Shown: positions 16,981 through 25,901, counted from the first letter of the stretch. The stretch is DNA of 64,000 nt from Corynebacterium cystitidis (GCF_900187295.1 NZ_LT906473.1:2542001-2606000); one strand, 5' to 3'. Numbers and translations are program-made. Notes: generated by a model not told the origin, from the sequence alone.

Positions 16981-17769
16981 ATGAACCACTCGCTTGAACT
17001 CCTTACAGTTACATCTAACCAACTACTAAAACCTCGATTACGCCGACTCACCTTTTACTCTCCGAGCTTCCAGGATTTCCGTCTGACAAGTCCGGACGAG
17101 TTTTTCGGTCTCCTCATGCCGCAGAGCGGGCAGCAATTCCAGCCGTTCAAACTCGAAGGAGCGAATATCCGCGCTGCAGTTGCCCAACTACCCAAGACGA
17201 TTCGCCCCGACTTGCGGTGGTATACCATCCGCCACCACCATCCAACAAAGGCAACGATTGATGTCGACATCGTGACCCACGGAGACAACGGGCCCGGCTC
17301 GAGGTGGATCAGCAGTTCCCAGCCGGGAATGACGGCGGGCATGTACCGCTGCGACGGCCTTTGGGCTCCTCCGACTAGTTCTCAGCTCCTTCTCGCCGAT
17401 GCTTCAGCGCTACCCGCTCTCCGACACATCCTGGAGTACTGCGAAGCACACATGCCCTACTCCCTTTCCATTACCGACGTGATCGCAGTAATTACTGATT
17501 TCGACGAAGTGGAGGATGGATTAACTGACCAGTGGGCCAGAAAGGTCCGGACCCTGCGCATTATAGAACCTCAAAAAACCGCCGAACCGGAAGCAACAAT
17601 AAGGGAGATGAATGACATCTGCTCCAAGAATATTCCCACCTCCGTCTGGGTCGCCGGAGAAGGAGAAATCGCCAAAGCGGTACGGAGCACCGCCCTTGAT
17701 ACATGGGGCATACCCAAAGAGCAGGTGACGTGGTCTCCCTACTGGTTTTACGGGCGTGCCCGCCCCTAA
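16981..17769 (+). CDS. Siderophore-interacting protein (FAD-dependent ferric-siderophore reductase)
   Basis: A 262-residue SIP/ViuB-family protein. The flavin-binding motif RWYTIR is at 79-84 and GPGSRW at 104-109. The nucleotide-binding part has LLLADASALPALRHIL and SVWVAGEGE, and the family ending SPYWFYGRA is present. These cytoplasmic enzymes reduce ferric siderophores with NAD(P)H to release Fe2+. The ATG at 16981 is the conserved start; the ORF could extend to 16969, which would overlap the iron box region. It is divergent from the lipoprotein gene and followed by the system 1 ATPase, completing that transport unit. Length is close to the family norm. Confidence 0.9.
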   Translation: MNHSLELLTVTSNQLLKPRLRRLTFYSPSFQDFRLTSPDEFFGLLMPQSGQQFQPFKLEGANIRAAVAQLPKTIRPDLRWYTIRHHHPTKATIDVDIVTHGDNGPGSRWISSSQPGMTAGMYRCDGLWAPPTSSQLLLADASALPALRHILEYCEAHMPYSLSITDVIAVITDFDEVEDGLTDQWARKVRTLRIIEPQKTAEPEATIREMNDICSKNIPTSVWVAGEGEIAKAVRSTALDTWGIPKEQVTWSPYWFYGRARP

Positions 17770-17807
17770 GGCAGCCCGCACCCTAAACCCCTAAAGCCTT
17801 AAATTCA

Positions 17808-17826
17808 CTAGAGTAGGCTACCCTTC
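17808..17826. promoter_or_regulatory. Weak DtxR-like box before system 1 ATPase
   Basis: CTAGAGTAGGCTACCCTTC matches the DtxR consensus at about 12 of 19 positions, with the core TAGGCTACCCT intact. It lies about 90 bp before the ATPase start, in the gap after the siderophore-interacting protein gene. It may give the ATPase its own iron-regulated promoter. Confidence 0.4.
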
Positions 17827-17919
17827 ATCAACCAAGGGCGTGGTGATTGGCAATCGACATTAAGTGGACAGCCTTCCATGCCTACTACTTTTCCTTCGCT
17901 GACTAAGAGGAACCAGATC

Positions 17920-18750
17920 ATGAAAAGCCACTATCCGCCCCTTGACGTTACACAGCTGCGAGCGGGATATCAGAAGGGGCGAGATGTTGTCAAGGGTATT
18001 AGTTTACAGGCCCTGGCAGGCAGCGTAACTACCTTGATCGGCCCCAACGGCTGCGGTAAATCTACGCTGCTTAAGTCAATGTCCAAAGTGCTAGCGCCCT
18101 CTGAAGGCTCCGTGTCAGTCAACGGTGAAAGCATTCATCACCTCACTGCCACTGAGGCAGCTCGACTGGTTTCCATGCTCCCTCAGCATCCAGTAGCGCC
18201 GGAAGGTTTACAGGTCGGAGAACTCGTCGCCCGAGGACGGCATCCTTGGAGGCGCCGTTTCGGCGGTCTGTCGAAAACGGATCAGCAGGCTGTGGCTAGG
18301 GCTTGTACCGAAACCAACATCGCGCACTTGGTAGACCGGAGCGTTGACTCCCTCTCTGGTGGACAACGACAGCGGGTGTGGCTAGCCATGATCTTGGCGC
18401 AAGATACCCCGGTAATTCTTCTTGATGAACCTACAACTTTTCTCGATCCCGCAAACGCCATTGCGATGCTGCAACTAATCCGTCGGCAAGCCGAAGCCGG
18501 TAAAATTGTGGTGATGGTGTTGCATGATCTGACTTTGGCAAGCCAATATTCAGATAGCATTTTCATAATGAAAGCTGGTGAGGTGATTTCTGAGGGCCGC
18601 CCAAAAGAAGCATTCACACCGGACGTGCTCGCCCACGCCTACGGTTTACACGCAGAGGTGTGGGATGACCCAACGAGCTCAGGTCCAGTGATAGTTCCTC
18701 GTGGTTTAAGTGAATCGAGCGAAGGAATAAACTTGAAACCGCTCTCGTAA
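17920..18750 (+). CDS. Siderophore ABC transporter ATP-binding protein (system 1)
   Basis: A 276-residue ATPase of the FecE/FepC type. Walker A is GPNGCGKST (41-49), the Q-loop is in SMLPQHPVAP, the signature is LSGGQRQRVW (from 144), Walker B is VILLDEPTTFLD (165-176) and the H-loop is VLHDLTLAS. It powers the two permeases encoded at 13861-15915. ATG 17920 has AGAGGA 8 bp upstream; an upstream ATG at 17878 lacks a site. It stands apart from the permeases, on the other strand, behind the reductase gene. Confidence 0.9.
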   Translation: MKSHYPPLDVTQLRAGYQKGRDVVKGISLQALAGSVTTLIGPNGCGKSTLLKSMSKVLAPSEGSVSVNGESIHHLTATEAARLVSMLPQHPVAPEGLQVGELVARGRHPWRRRFGGLSKTDQQAVARACTETNIAHLVDRSVDSLSGGQRQRVWLAMILAQDTPVILLDEPTTFLDPANAIAMLQLIRRQAEAGKIVVMVLHDLTLASQYSDSIFIMKAGEVISEGRPKEAFTPDVLAHAYGLHAEVWDDPTSSGPVIVPRGLSESSEGINLKPLS

Positions 18751-18919
18751 ACCGTCAACGTTAAACCCTTGCAGATACCACTAACGCCTTCGAAACCACC
18801 ATCGCCATCTCGAAATTAATCCTGAAGTACTACCTCCTCGCCCATCACCAAGGCCAGGCACAAGCGGACAGCCTGAAGATAATGAGGTCTTCCTTACTCG
18901 TTCTTAGGGGAACCACACT

Positions 18920-19231
18920 ACCCTTACCACCGTACGGTAGGTTGAGTAGCGCACACTTCCGCGTCATCAGCATCGACAACGCACGAACCTCCTTCACATC
19001 CTCCGCGTAGCGGGTACCACCCTTGCCGGGGCCGCGGGTAAAACTGTGCTACGCACGGTTGCCGTGCAGAACTTCGCGCTTATCATCATCACGGCGTACC
19101 GGAATGGCAACCGACAGCTCACGACGCGGAGTGGCCAACAATTCATAGTCATCATCAGAAACCCGGGACTTCCCGAACTGCTTCTTGGCATCATCAAACG
19201 CCGTGCCAGTTTCAGAGGTGATCTCTGACAC
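18920..19231 (-). pseudogene. 5' fragment of a Glu/Leu-type dehydrogenase gene
   Basis: Read on the minus strand from 19231, the translation starts MSEITSETGTAFDDAKKQ and continues SDDDYELLATPRRELSVAIPVRRDD, nearly the same as the N-terminus of the intact dehydrogenase at 42381-43643. The similarity continues, with frameshifts and a stop, to about 18920, which corresponds to the segment before LPYGGAKGG. The rest of the gene is missing. Upstream of the fragment, blocks such as AATACTTTTTACAAA and the segment around 19430-19450 also match the upstream region of the intact gene, so promoter-side DNA was copied with it. The fragment is non-functional. Confidence 0.85.
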
Positions 19232-19484
19232 AGTATGGTTCCCTCTTAGGCTTTCGCTTCGCGCTATTGCCTTACGAAAATAATTAATACTTTTTACAAA
19301 TTTGTGCCTCCCCAGCTATTTATGATTACAGCAGGCCCGGCTCGACATCAAGCGAAGTCAAATCTTAAGCCTCACGTAAACACCGACGCCCCTAGCGGCA
19401 CCGTTGACCCGGGAACGGAACATCCCACTCAACATAACACTGTGGGAAGTTAGTGGGTAGCTGGTCAACCGGCCTCCACGACAG

Positions 19485-19663
19485 CATTTCCCCAGGGAGT
19501 TGTTTGAAAAGCGCTTTTCGACGTTATAAACAACTCCCCAACAACTAACTAACAACTATCGGCCATTTTCACCGAAACAAAAACACGTTTCAGCAGCTCA
19601 CAATAGTTGTTCAGAGTTGTTGGAAAGTTGTTGGAGAGTTGTTTGGAGTTGTTGGATAGTTGT
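19485..19663. repeat. Direct repeat A flanking the AlbA_2 gene, with phased AGTTGTT motifs
   Basis: Bases 19485-19632 are identical to 21475-21622 (148 bp). The left part holds nested palindromes: an outer pair GGAGTTGTTT / AAACAACTCC around the perfect 14-bp palindrome GAAAAGCGCTTTTC. The right part holds six AGTTGT(T/C) motifs starting at 19605, 19615, 19626, 19637, 19647 and 19658, that is every 10-11 bp or one helical turn. Inverted copies of the motif with 11-bp spacing follow the palindrome. This copy lies after the 3' end of the AlbA_2 gene. Confidence 0.85.
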
Positions 19664-19710
19664 CTCCCCATGGCTTTCCACCACCTTGCCGCAACTCACC
19701 TATTGTTTCG

Positions 19711-21462
19711 TTATAACGCTATCCACTTTGTGCCTGGTCCCCGCTGTGGGCCGGTCGGATCAATGTGGGCACGGCCCAAGGTTCGAAGATGTCTCAGGTG
19801 TTCGGTTGCTTCCTGCCTACTGATTCCAGTTTTTTCACTGACCTCGGCAGAACTGAGGGCTTCCCCAGAGTTTAGGCGTGTTTCGATCCATTCTTGGACA
19901 GTGACAGCAGCTATTTCACCAGGTTTTAGCTTGCCCATAGTTTTCTGAGCTTTGGCACTGAGGACCCATTCATCAGCGCCACGAACTGTGTCGAGCACCC
20001 CTAGGTCACGCAGGGCTGCCATTAGTTCTTTTACTTCTACGCGGCTTGCTTGTGTCTTCTCCATCGCCGTTTTCTCAGTGATCATTGGCGAGTGCCACAG
20101 GTGCCATAGGACTATCAGCGTATTCACGCTCTCGGCTAGCTCGGGGCCGAATGATTCAGTCAGGGCGGCCAAGGCTTGCATAAAGGTGGTGTCTGGCTGC
20201 CCTGCCGCGAGAACTACTTCGACAGAATTCTGTGTGGCCTCTACTTCAGGAGCGTCACGGCCTGTTCGCAGCATCGATGCCCACATCCGATCAAATCCAC
20301 GTGAGCTCTCTTCCGCCAGGCCCAAGATGCGCATTGCGGACATCAAGCGGTTGTTCCGTGGGATCGATTGGGTTGTTAAAAGATTGTTAGTAGTTACTCC
20401 GTCTGGCAGCGGTCCAGGGGACCAAACCTTCAGCACGTGAGGGGACTGCTCAATAACCACTGGCGAAGGTAATCTCCAATCGCGGTGAATGAGGGCATTA
20501 ACTACAACTTCATCAACAGCTTGTTCAGGAAACCGAGGGATGGCAATTTCTTGCCCGTCTGGATATAGCACTCGATCGATTTCCCTTCCAGAGTTTTCCA
20601 GGATTAGTCTGCGCAGAGCCGGCAGCGCCAAAATTAGCGGGCCGGAAAATTCAGCGACTGCGGGATCGACTCCGGGGAAGTTCCGCCATAAATGGCGGAT
20701 GGTTACTTCCCCGGGCAAGGATTCGCCGAAAAGTATGTCTGCCGCCTTTTTCGGATGGCCTGCTTCATTGGTTAGGCCCAGTTGCCGGAGTACACCTGTT
20801 GTCGTCTCGATGCCTGAAGCATCTTCTCCTTTGCGCATTCTTTCTCGCTGGAGGAGCGTTCTCGCTTCCTCAATAACGTCGAGTCGGTAATGAGGTTCTT
20901 TTGCACGACTTAGCTGATTAGAATAATCAGGGTTAGCTCTTGCTGCAATTATTGCCTGGCGCTGTGGTTGGTCAAGAGGTTCGCAGGAGGTTCCCTGCCT
21001 CCGGGTGGCGCGGCCGTCTTTCCGGGTATAAAGAGTAAAAGCTTCTGGAATGAAAATAAGAAGTAGCCGACATCCGTACGCTTCTATTGTCTTGACATCG
21101 ACGCGTAGATTTGGCTCGGTCCGATTAAAAATCGTGCGGGCCACTTCCTCTTCACCACATTCTGTTCCTGTAAAGGCTCCTTGGCCAGAAGTTTTATCAG
21201 CTACGCCAATTACGATATGGCCGGTGCCAACATCACTATTCGCCATGCAAATTGCTTCGTCGATAAGCTTTTCAAAAAGCTGTGCCCGAGGATTGCCTTT
21301 CCCTCCGGTCTGGCTCCTCGAGCTCACAACCTGCGGGTCTTCTTTAAATTCGAGTATTAACGATTCGTGCTCGTTCGCCGTCGAACCCTGATGGATGGAT
21401 TCCAAGGCTGTGGCGATGTGCCCAGGGATGCCATGCTGACTGTCCTCTATCTTCTGATCCAT
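19711..21462 (-). CDS. Schlafen/AlbA_2-domain putative DNA-binding protein with GHKL-like C-terminal module
   Basis: A 583-residue protein. Residues ~33-165 form the AlbA_2 (Schlafen-like) domain: ESLILEFKED (33-42), then AICMANSDVGTGHIVIGVAD (70-89) and later KDGRATRRQG. A second module around 310-400 has FPEQAVDEVVVNALIHRDW (NALIHRDW at 322-329) and SRGFDRMW, which is the degenerate ATPase-like region that usually follows AlbA_2. Two winged-helix-like segments end the protein (about 447-505 and 522-583). Family members are found in mobile and defence islands and some Schlafen domains are nucleases; the activity here is not established. The gene sits alone between two 148-bp direct repeats, so the unit of 1,990 bp looks mobile or duplicable. 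Start ATG 21462 has no strong Shine-Dalgarno; repeat B lies 12 bp upstream and probably contains its operator. Confidence 0.8.
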   Translation of the reverse strand: MDQKIEDSQHGIPGHIATALESIHQGSTANEHESLILEFKEDPQVVSSRSQTGGKGNPRAQLFEKLIDEAICMANSDVGTGHIVIGVADKTSGQGAFTGTECGEEEVARTIFNRTEPNLRVDVKTIEAYGCRLLLIFIPEAFTLYTRKDGRATRRQGTSCEPLDQPQRQAIIAARANPDYSNQLSRAKEPHYRLDVIEEARTLLQRERMRKGEDASGIETTTGVLRQLGLTNEAGHPKKAADILFGESLPGEVTIRHLWRNFPGVDPAVAEFSGPLILALPALRRLILENSGREIDRVLYPDGQEIAIPRFPEQAVDEVVVNALIHRDWRLPSPVVIEQSPHVLKVWSPGPLPDGVTTNNLLTTQSIPRNNRLMSAMRILGLAEESSRGFDRMWASMLRTGRDAPEVEATQNSVEVVLAAGQPDTTFMQALAALTESFGPELAESVNTLIVLWHLWHSPMITEKTAMEKTQASRVEVKELMAALRDLGVLDTVRGADEWVLSAKAQKTMGKLKPGEIAAVTVQEWIETRLNSGEALSSAEVSEKTGISRQEATEHLRHLRTLGRAHIDPTGPQRGPGTKWIAL

Positions 21463-21474
21463 ATGGTAATTCTA

Positions 21475-21643
21475 CATTTCCCCAGGGAGTTGTTTGAAAA
21501 GCGCTTTTCGACGTTATAAACAACTCCCCAACAACTAACTAACAACTATCGGCCATTTTCACCGAAACAAAAACACGTTTCAGCAGCTCACAATAGTTGT
21601 TCAGAGTTGTTGGAAAGTTGTTTGGAGTTGTTGGAGAGTTGTT
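21475..21643. repeat. Direct repeat B at the promoter side of the AlbA_2 gene
   Basis: Identical to repeat A over 148 bp (21475-21622), with five AGTTGTT motifs starting at 21595, 21605, 21616, 21626 and 21637. It then diverges into the promoter region of iron system 2. Its left edge is 12 bp before the AlbA_2 start codon, so the nested palindrome GAAAAGCGCTTTTC lies where an autoregulatory operator would be expected. Confidence 0.85.
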
Positions 21644-21679
21644 CATTAATCGCCACCGTCTCGCGCTTTTGCAGCAAAC

Positions 21680-21698
21680 AAAGGTTAGGCTACCCTAA
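21680..21698. promoter_or_regulatory. DtxR box before iron system 2 permeases
   Basis: AAAGGTTAGGCTACCCTAA matches the DtxR consensus at 15 of 19 positions. It lies 52 bp before the first permease start and would make the permease-permease-ATPase operon iron repressed. Confidence 0.7.
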
Positions 21699-21750
21699 TA
21701 CCCAATCGGTGAGATGAACTCTGCCGAGCCGTTTAAAGTCCAACCTGAGA

Positions 21751-22854
21751 ATGAGAACAGATGTCAGCTCGAGGCTCATGAAACAACAACATCAACCCCT
21801 CCCCGCTCGGCGATCCAAGCCTGTTTCGGCAGTCATGGTTGGACTGCTGATTGTCATTCTGGTCACGCTCAGCCTGGGGGTTAGTTTTTCCGTAGGGGCT
21901 CGCTCTACCGATTTGGTCGAAGTGTGGCAGGCATTACCACACGCGTGGGCATACCTGCTGGTGCCCGGAGCTGCTGAAGCAATGCCCCACAATGACATCG
22001 TTCTTCTCCTAGCGCTGCAGCGGATTCCGCGTTCCCTGCTAGCACTGATCGCCGGGGTATGCCTCGGCACGGCCGGAGCGCTCATGCAAGGATTTACGCG
22101 AAATCCGCTGGCTGACCCGGGAATCCTCGGCGTTGGCGCCGGCGCCTCGGCCGCGGTGGCGATTGGAGTTGCCCTCGGGCTTATCGACGATTCCTCCGCC
22201 TACACCATTCCAGCCATGATTGGGGCACTGCTGGTTACTATTTTGCTGTTCGCGCTGTCTTCCCGCGGTTCAATATCAAGCAGCCCATTAAGTTTTGTAC
22301 TAGCCGGAATGGCACTGTCCGCCTTACTATCCGCTGTAGTCAACGCTCTAGTGCTCGCGGATTTCACTGTGCTGGATGCCTTGCGCCACTGGGCAACCGG
22401 TTCTGTGGCCGGCCGGGATTTCGGGGTAGTGGGCATAGTGGTCGGCCCCACAATGCTTTTCCTCATCCTCGGATTACTTCTCGGCCCCGGCCTCAACCTG
22501 CTTGCCTTGGGAGAGGAAACTGCACATTCTCTTGGTCTGGCTGTGCGCCGACAGCAAACCCTCGGCATTTGCGCCATCGCTGGATTAAGCGCCATGGCCG
22601 TCTCTGCTGCTGGCCCGGTTGCCTTTATCGGCTTGGCGGGCCCGCACATGGTCCGCGCTTTCGTTGGCGCCGATTATAAACGAGTCCTCCCATTATCAGG
22701 CCTGGTGGGAGGATTTCTGGCACTGTGGGCCGACATTGTGGGCAGGGTTATTGCCGCACCGGGCGAACTACCTATGGGTATTGTCCTTGCGATATTTGGC
22801 GTGCCCATGTTCATCTGGCTGGTTTTGCGTGGCCGGATTGGAGGCAATCTATGA
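21751..22854 (+). CDS. Iron-siderophore ABC transporter permease (system 2, FepD-like)
   Basis: A 367-residue FecCD-family permease. Signatures: RIPRSLLALIAGVCLGTAGALMQGFTRNPLADPGILGVGAGASAAV, then LGEETAHSLGLAVRRQQTL and the coupling loop AAGPVAFIGLAGPHMVRAFVG. The N-terminus is somewhat long; ATG 21778 is an alternative start. It overlaps the next permease by ATGA. With the FepB-like lipoprotein and the esterase of this cluster it probably imports a ferric catecholate siderophore; that substrate assignment is inference from context. Confidence 0.9.
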   Translation: MRTDVSSRLMKQQHQPLPARRSKPVSAVMVGLLIVILVTLSLGVSFSVGARSTDLVEVWQALPHAWAYLLVPGAAEAMPHNDIVLLLALQRIPRSLLALIAGVCLGTAGALMQGFTRNPLADPGILGVGAGASAAVAIGVALGLIDDSSAYTIPAMIGALLVTILLFALSSRGSISSSPLSFVLAGMALSALLSAVVNALVLADFTVLDALRHWATGSVAGRDFGVVGIVVGPTMLFLILGLLLGPGLNLLALGEETAHSLGLAVRRQQTLGICAIAGLSAMAVSAAGPVAFIGLAGPHMVRAFVGADYKRVLPLSGLVGGFLALWADIVGRVIAAPGELPMGIVLAIFGVPMFIWLVLRGRIGGNL

Positions 22855-23930
22855 CAAGTAAGGTTATTTCGTCGATAAGCCTGGGCAGACTGTCCTTTCG
22901 CCTCAACCCGCGCCTTGTGCTCTGCCTTGGTGTGACACTCGTGCTGCTGTTCATTGCCGTGGCGTGGTCAGTTACCCAAGGAGAGTACTCCCTCACACTT
23001 GGCGAGGTCCTTACTGTGTTCGCTGGTGGCGGCAGCACAATCGAACGGGCTGTAGTCTTCGACTTACGCCTAGGCCGCAGCGTCGTGGCCTGTGCCGTAG
23101 GTGCTGCTCTGGCTTATTCCGGGGCATTGACCCAGTCGACGGCGCGTAACCCCTTAGCAAGTCCAGATATCCTCGGAATCACCCACGGCGCCGCATTCGG
23201 TGGCGCGCTAGCCATCATTTTCGCTGGCAGTGGCTCTGGAGGGGCACTGGAATCAGGCGCCAATATTATTGTGCAGAATGTGGGCTTGCCGGGAGCTGCC
23301 ATCGCAGGGGCACTAACGACGGCCAGTGTCATCGCGCTACTGGCGCGCTCTGTGCGCGGCTCAATCCTCCAAGTGGTGTTGGTGGGTGTCGGTGCGTCAA
23401 TCTTTCTTTCTTCGCTCACCTCATGGTTATTGGCATGGGCCCAATTGGATCGGGCAGCCAACGCCCGGCTGTGGTTAACCGGCTCTTTAAACGGCCGTGA
23501 TTGGTCGCACGGTTGGGCACCGCTTGTCGTACTGTTGATCGCAATAGCGCTTGCCGGTTGGCTCTCTTTTCAGCTTTCAGCTTTGGTCCTTGGCAACACT
23601 ACTGCCCACGTTCTTGGGCACCGAGTAGGTTTGGGCTACCTCATTCAATTGCTCACCGCTGTGGTGCTGGCCGCCGTGGCCGTATCGGCTGCCGGACCAA
23701 TCGGTTTCATCGCCTTCGTATCCCCCCACTTGGCACGCGGATTAGCAGGAACGCCCACACCCCCGCTGGTGTTGTCCGCATCCATCGGCGCAGTAGTGCT
23801 CTTAGGGGCTGACCTTATAGCGCGCGTGCTACTTCCATGGGAATTACCGGTAGGGGTAGTAACGGCCTTCGTCGGTGCTCCCTTCCTCCTCTTCATGATT
23901 ATCCGCATCCGCCGGAAGGAGACAGTCTAG
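22851..23930 (+). CDS. Iron-siderophore ABC transporter permease (system 2, FepG-like)
   Basis: A 359-residue FecCD-family permease starting at ATG 22851, which overlaps the TGA of the preceding permease. Signatures: DLRLGRSVVACAVGAALAYSGALTQSTARNPLASPDILGITHGAAFG, TTAHVLGHRVG and SAAGPIGFIAFVSPHLARGLAG. An ORF extends upstream to 22725 in this frame but that part is out of phase with the preceding permease and is not protein-like. It pairs with the preceding permease. Confidence 0.9.
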   Translation: MTSKVISSISLGRLSFRLNPRLVLCLGVTLVLLFIAVAWSVTQGEYSLTLGEVLTVFAGGGSTIERAVVFDLRLGRSVVACAVGAALAYSGALTQSTARNPLASPDILGITHGAAFGGALAIIFAGSGSGGALESGANIIVQNVGLPGAAIAGALTTASVIALLARSVRGSILQVVLVGVGASIFLSSLTSWLLAWAQLDRAANARLWLTGSLNGRDWSHGWAPLVVLLIAIALAGWLSFQLSALVLGNTTAHVLGHRVGLGYLIQLLTAVVLAAVAVSAAGPIGFIAFVSPHLARGLAGTPTPPLVLSASIGAVVLLGADLIARVLLPWELPVGVVTAFVGAPFLLFMIIRIRRKETV

Positions 23931-24706
23931 TGACCACGCTTTTTCGCTTCGACCGCCTAACATCGGGCTACGGCGGAGATCCCGTGATCAAAGACCTTGA
24001 CGGATACATCAACGAAGGAGAGATCACCTGCCTGATTGGCCCCAACGGGTGCGGAAAATCGACCCTGCTGAAAACAATGTGTGGCCTGCTGCCCTATGAA
24101 GGAACAGTTGAATTTGGCGGGCGTGAGCTCACGAACTGGGGTAGAAAAGAACGGGCGCGAGAAATGTCATTGCTGCCACAATCGCCTACCGCCCCGGCAG
24201 GGCTGACAGTGCGAGAGCTCATTGCCAGGGGGCGACACCCCTACCAGTCGTGGCTAACACAATGGTCAGACCGCGACGATAGTGTCGCTGCCGAAGCGAT
24301 CCACACAACAGGGGTTGCAGGGATCGTCGACAAGCGTCTCAATGAACTATCCGGCGGGCAACGCCAACGAGCATGGATTGCCATGGCCATCGCCCAAGAC
24401 ACCCCGACAATGCTGCTTGATGAACCCACCACATTCCTTGACCTAGCAACTTCGGTGGAAGTTCTCAGACTAGTTCAAAGCCTCAACCGCACCCAGGGGC
24501 GCTCAGTGGTGATGGTTCTTCATGACCTCAACCTGGCGGCCCGTTTCAGCGACCGCCTCATCATGCTCAACCGGCACGGCACTATCGCCGCTACCGGCAC
24601 ACCAGGCGAAGTGCTTCACAGCGAAACTTTGAAGGAGGTCTTCGATCTTGATGCTGTGGTTGTTGACTCACCTGTGAACAACCACCCGTTAGTAGTCCCG
24701 CGCTAA
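23930..24706 (+). CDS. Siderophore ABC transporter ATP-binding protein (system 2, FepC-like)
   Basis: A 258-residue ATPase. GTG 23930 overlaps the preceding stop as TAGTG, and GGAAGGAG lies 8-9 bp upstream. Walker A is GPNGCGKST, the Q-loop is in SLLPQSPTAP, the signature is LSGGQRQRAW, Walker B is TMLLDEPTTFLD and the H-loop is VLHDLNLAAR. It is the last gene of the plus-strand part of system 2 and converges on the lipoprotein gene, 45 bp away. Confidence 0.9.
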   Translation: MTTLFRFDRLTSGYGGDPVIKDLDGYINEGEITCLIGPNGCGKSTLLKTMCGLLPYEGTVEFGGRELTNWGRKERAREMSLLPQSPTAPAGLTVRELIARGRHPYQSWLTQWSDRDDSVAAEAIHTTGVAGIVDKRLNELSGGQRQRAWIAMAIAQDTPTMLLDEPTTFLDLATSVEVLRLVQSLNRTQGRSVVMVLHDLNLAARFSDRLIMLNRHGTIAATGTPGEVLHSETLKEVFDLDAVVVDSPVNNHPLVVPR

Positions 24707-24751
24707 CCAAGCGGCGGCTAACCAAGCAGCATTGAGGCGGAGCTCTATTAG

Positions 24752-25846
24752 TTACTCTGCTCCGGAGATCTCCACCAGGAATTCAACCAACGCCTGTGCA
24801 GTAAAGGCATCAATGCGGAAGAAACGAGCATCCAAGTTAACCACATTATCGTTCACCACCGCTGGAATCTCAGCCAGCGCGGGATTCGACTTGAGCTGCT
24901 CATCCGCCGGTTTCGCGGTATCAAAACTCAAGGCAAAGACAGTCTCACCATCCAGTGCCAACGGAAGATTCTCAGCATTAACCGGGTTAATATCACCCCG
25001 GTTGCTTCCCTGCTGCGTCTGGGCAACCAAATCCGGTGCTGGGGTTGAAAGCTCGATACCGAGATCAGCAAACACCTGTCCCTGCGCTGACTCACTGGTG
25101 AAGAAGTTCATGCCATTGTCCTTGTTAAAGGTCACCAGATTCACCGGCTCGGCGATATCAAGATTGCCTTTCGCCTTCTTAACAGCATCTTCATAGTCAG
25201 AGATCACCTTCTCAGCTTCCTGCTCCAAGCCAGTCGCCTTTGCTACCTCCTGGGTGGTTTCCTGCCACGACTGATCCGAGTAGTCAATCACCTGAACAGG
25301 GACGATATCCTTGAGCTGATCGTAGATCTCGGCACCGCTATCTGCACCCACATTGGACATCACGACGAGGTCCGGCTCCTGCTCCAGAATCGCCTCTGCG
25401 TCCGCCGACCCGATAGTGAAAATCGGCTCAACTCCACGTTCCTCTGCGATATCGTTCCACGCCAAACCAAAACCAGTTCCGTCAGCAAACATGGGTGTAT
25501 TAGGGTTTCCACCACCAGAAGCCACCACCGGAGCGTCGATAGCCAGAAGCGCGCCAGTTAAAGTTACTGAGGCAGAAACTACCCGCTCTGGCTGCTCAGG
25601 GATCGTGATCTCGGTTGGTTGCCCGTCTTTATCGAGGGTCTCCAAGGTGAGGGGAAAGGTTGATTCCGCTGAATCTTCAGCGGTCTCGGCGGAATTAGTG
25701 TCGGTATTGTCTGCCACGCTGGTGGATGTTGAATCAGCATTCTGCCCACCCGTATCAGCGCTTTCCGATGAACAAGCCACCAGACCAGTTGTGGCGACTA
25801 CAGCGCAGCTGATCGTAGCCAGTGTGCGTCGAAAGTTTTTGACCAT
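24752..25846 (-). CDS. Siderophore-binding lipoprotein (system 2, FepB-like)
   Basis: A 364-residue lipoprotein. The signal is KNFRRTLATISCAVVATTGLVAC, ending at the lipid-attachment cysteine, followed by a long Ser/Thr/Asp-rich spacer. The binding domain contains PERVVSASVTLTGALLAIDAPVVASGGG, NPNTPMFADGTGFG, EPDLVVMSNVGADSG and NLDARFFRIDAFTAQALVEFL; the NTPMF segment is typical of FepB-type enterobactin-binding proteins. ATG 25846 is chosen because GGAGAAG lies 5 bp upstream, whereas ATG 25861 lies just before that site. It is transcribed separately from its permeases, behind its own strong DtxR box. Confidence 0.88.
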   Translation of the reverse strand: MVKNFRRTLATISCAVVATTGLVACSSESADTGGQNADSTSTSVADNTDTNSAETAEDSAESTFPLTLETLDKDGQPTEITIPEQPERVVSASVTLTGALLAIDAPVVASGGGNPNTPMFADGTGFGLAWNDIAEERGVEPIFTIGSADAEAILEQEPDLVVMSNVGADSGAEIYDQLKDIVPVQVIDYSDQSWQETTQEVAKATGLEQEAEKVISDYEDAVKKAKGNLDIAEPVNLVTFNKDNGMNFFTSESAQGQVFADLGIELSTPAPDLVAQTQQGSNRGDINPVNAENLPLALDGETVFALSFDTAKPADEQLKSNPALAEIPAVVNDNVVNLDARFFRIDAFTAQALVEFLVEISGAE

Positions 25847-25901
25847 GTTTCTTCTCCTCATAAGCGGCTAGAGAACAATTATGAATTGTCCCTGAATTAT
25901 A

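Noticed and set aside
18780..18890. Plus-strand text AFETTIAISKLILKYYLLAH as a transposase fragment
   Set aside because: It is protein-like, but too short and not assignable to any insertion-sequence family by eye.
19595..19663. CRISPR array suggested by repeated AGTTGTT
   Set aside because: Units are 7 bp with 3-4 bp between them, not 24-40 bp repeats with unique spacers, and no cas gene is near.
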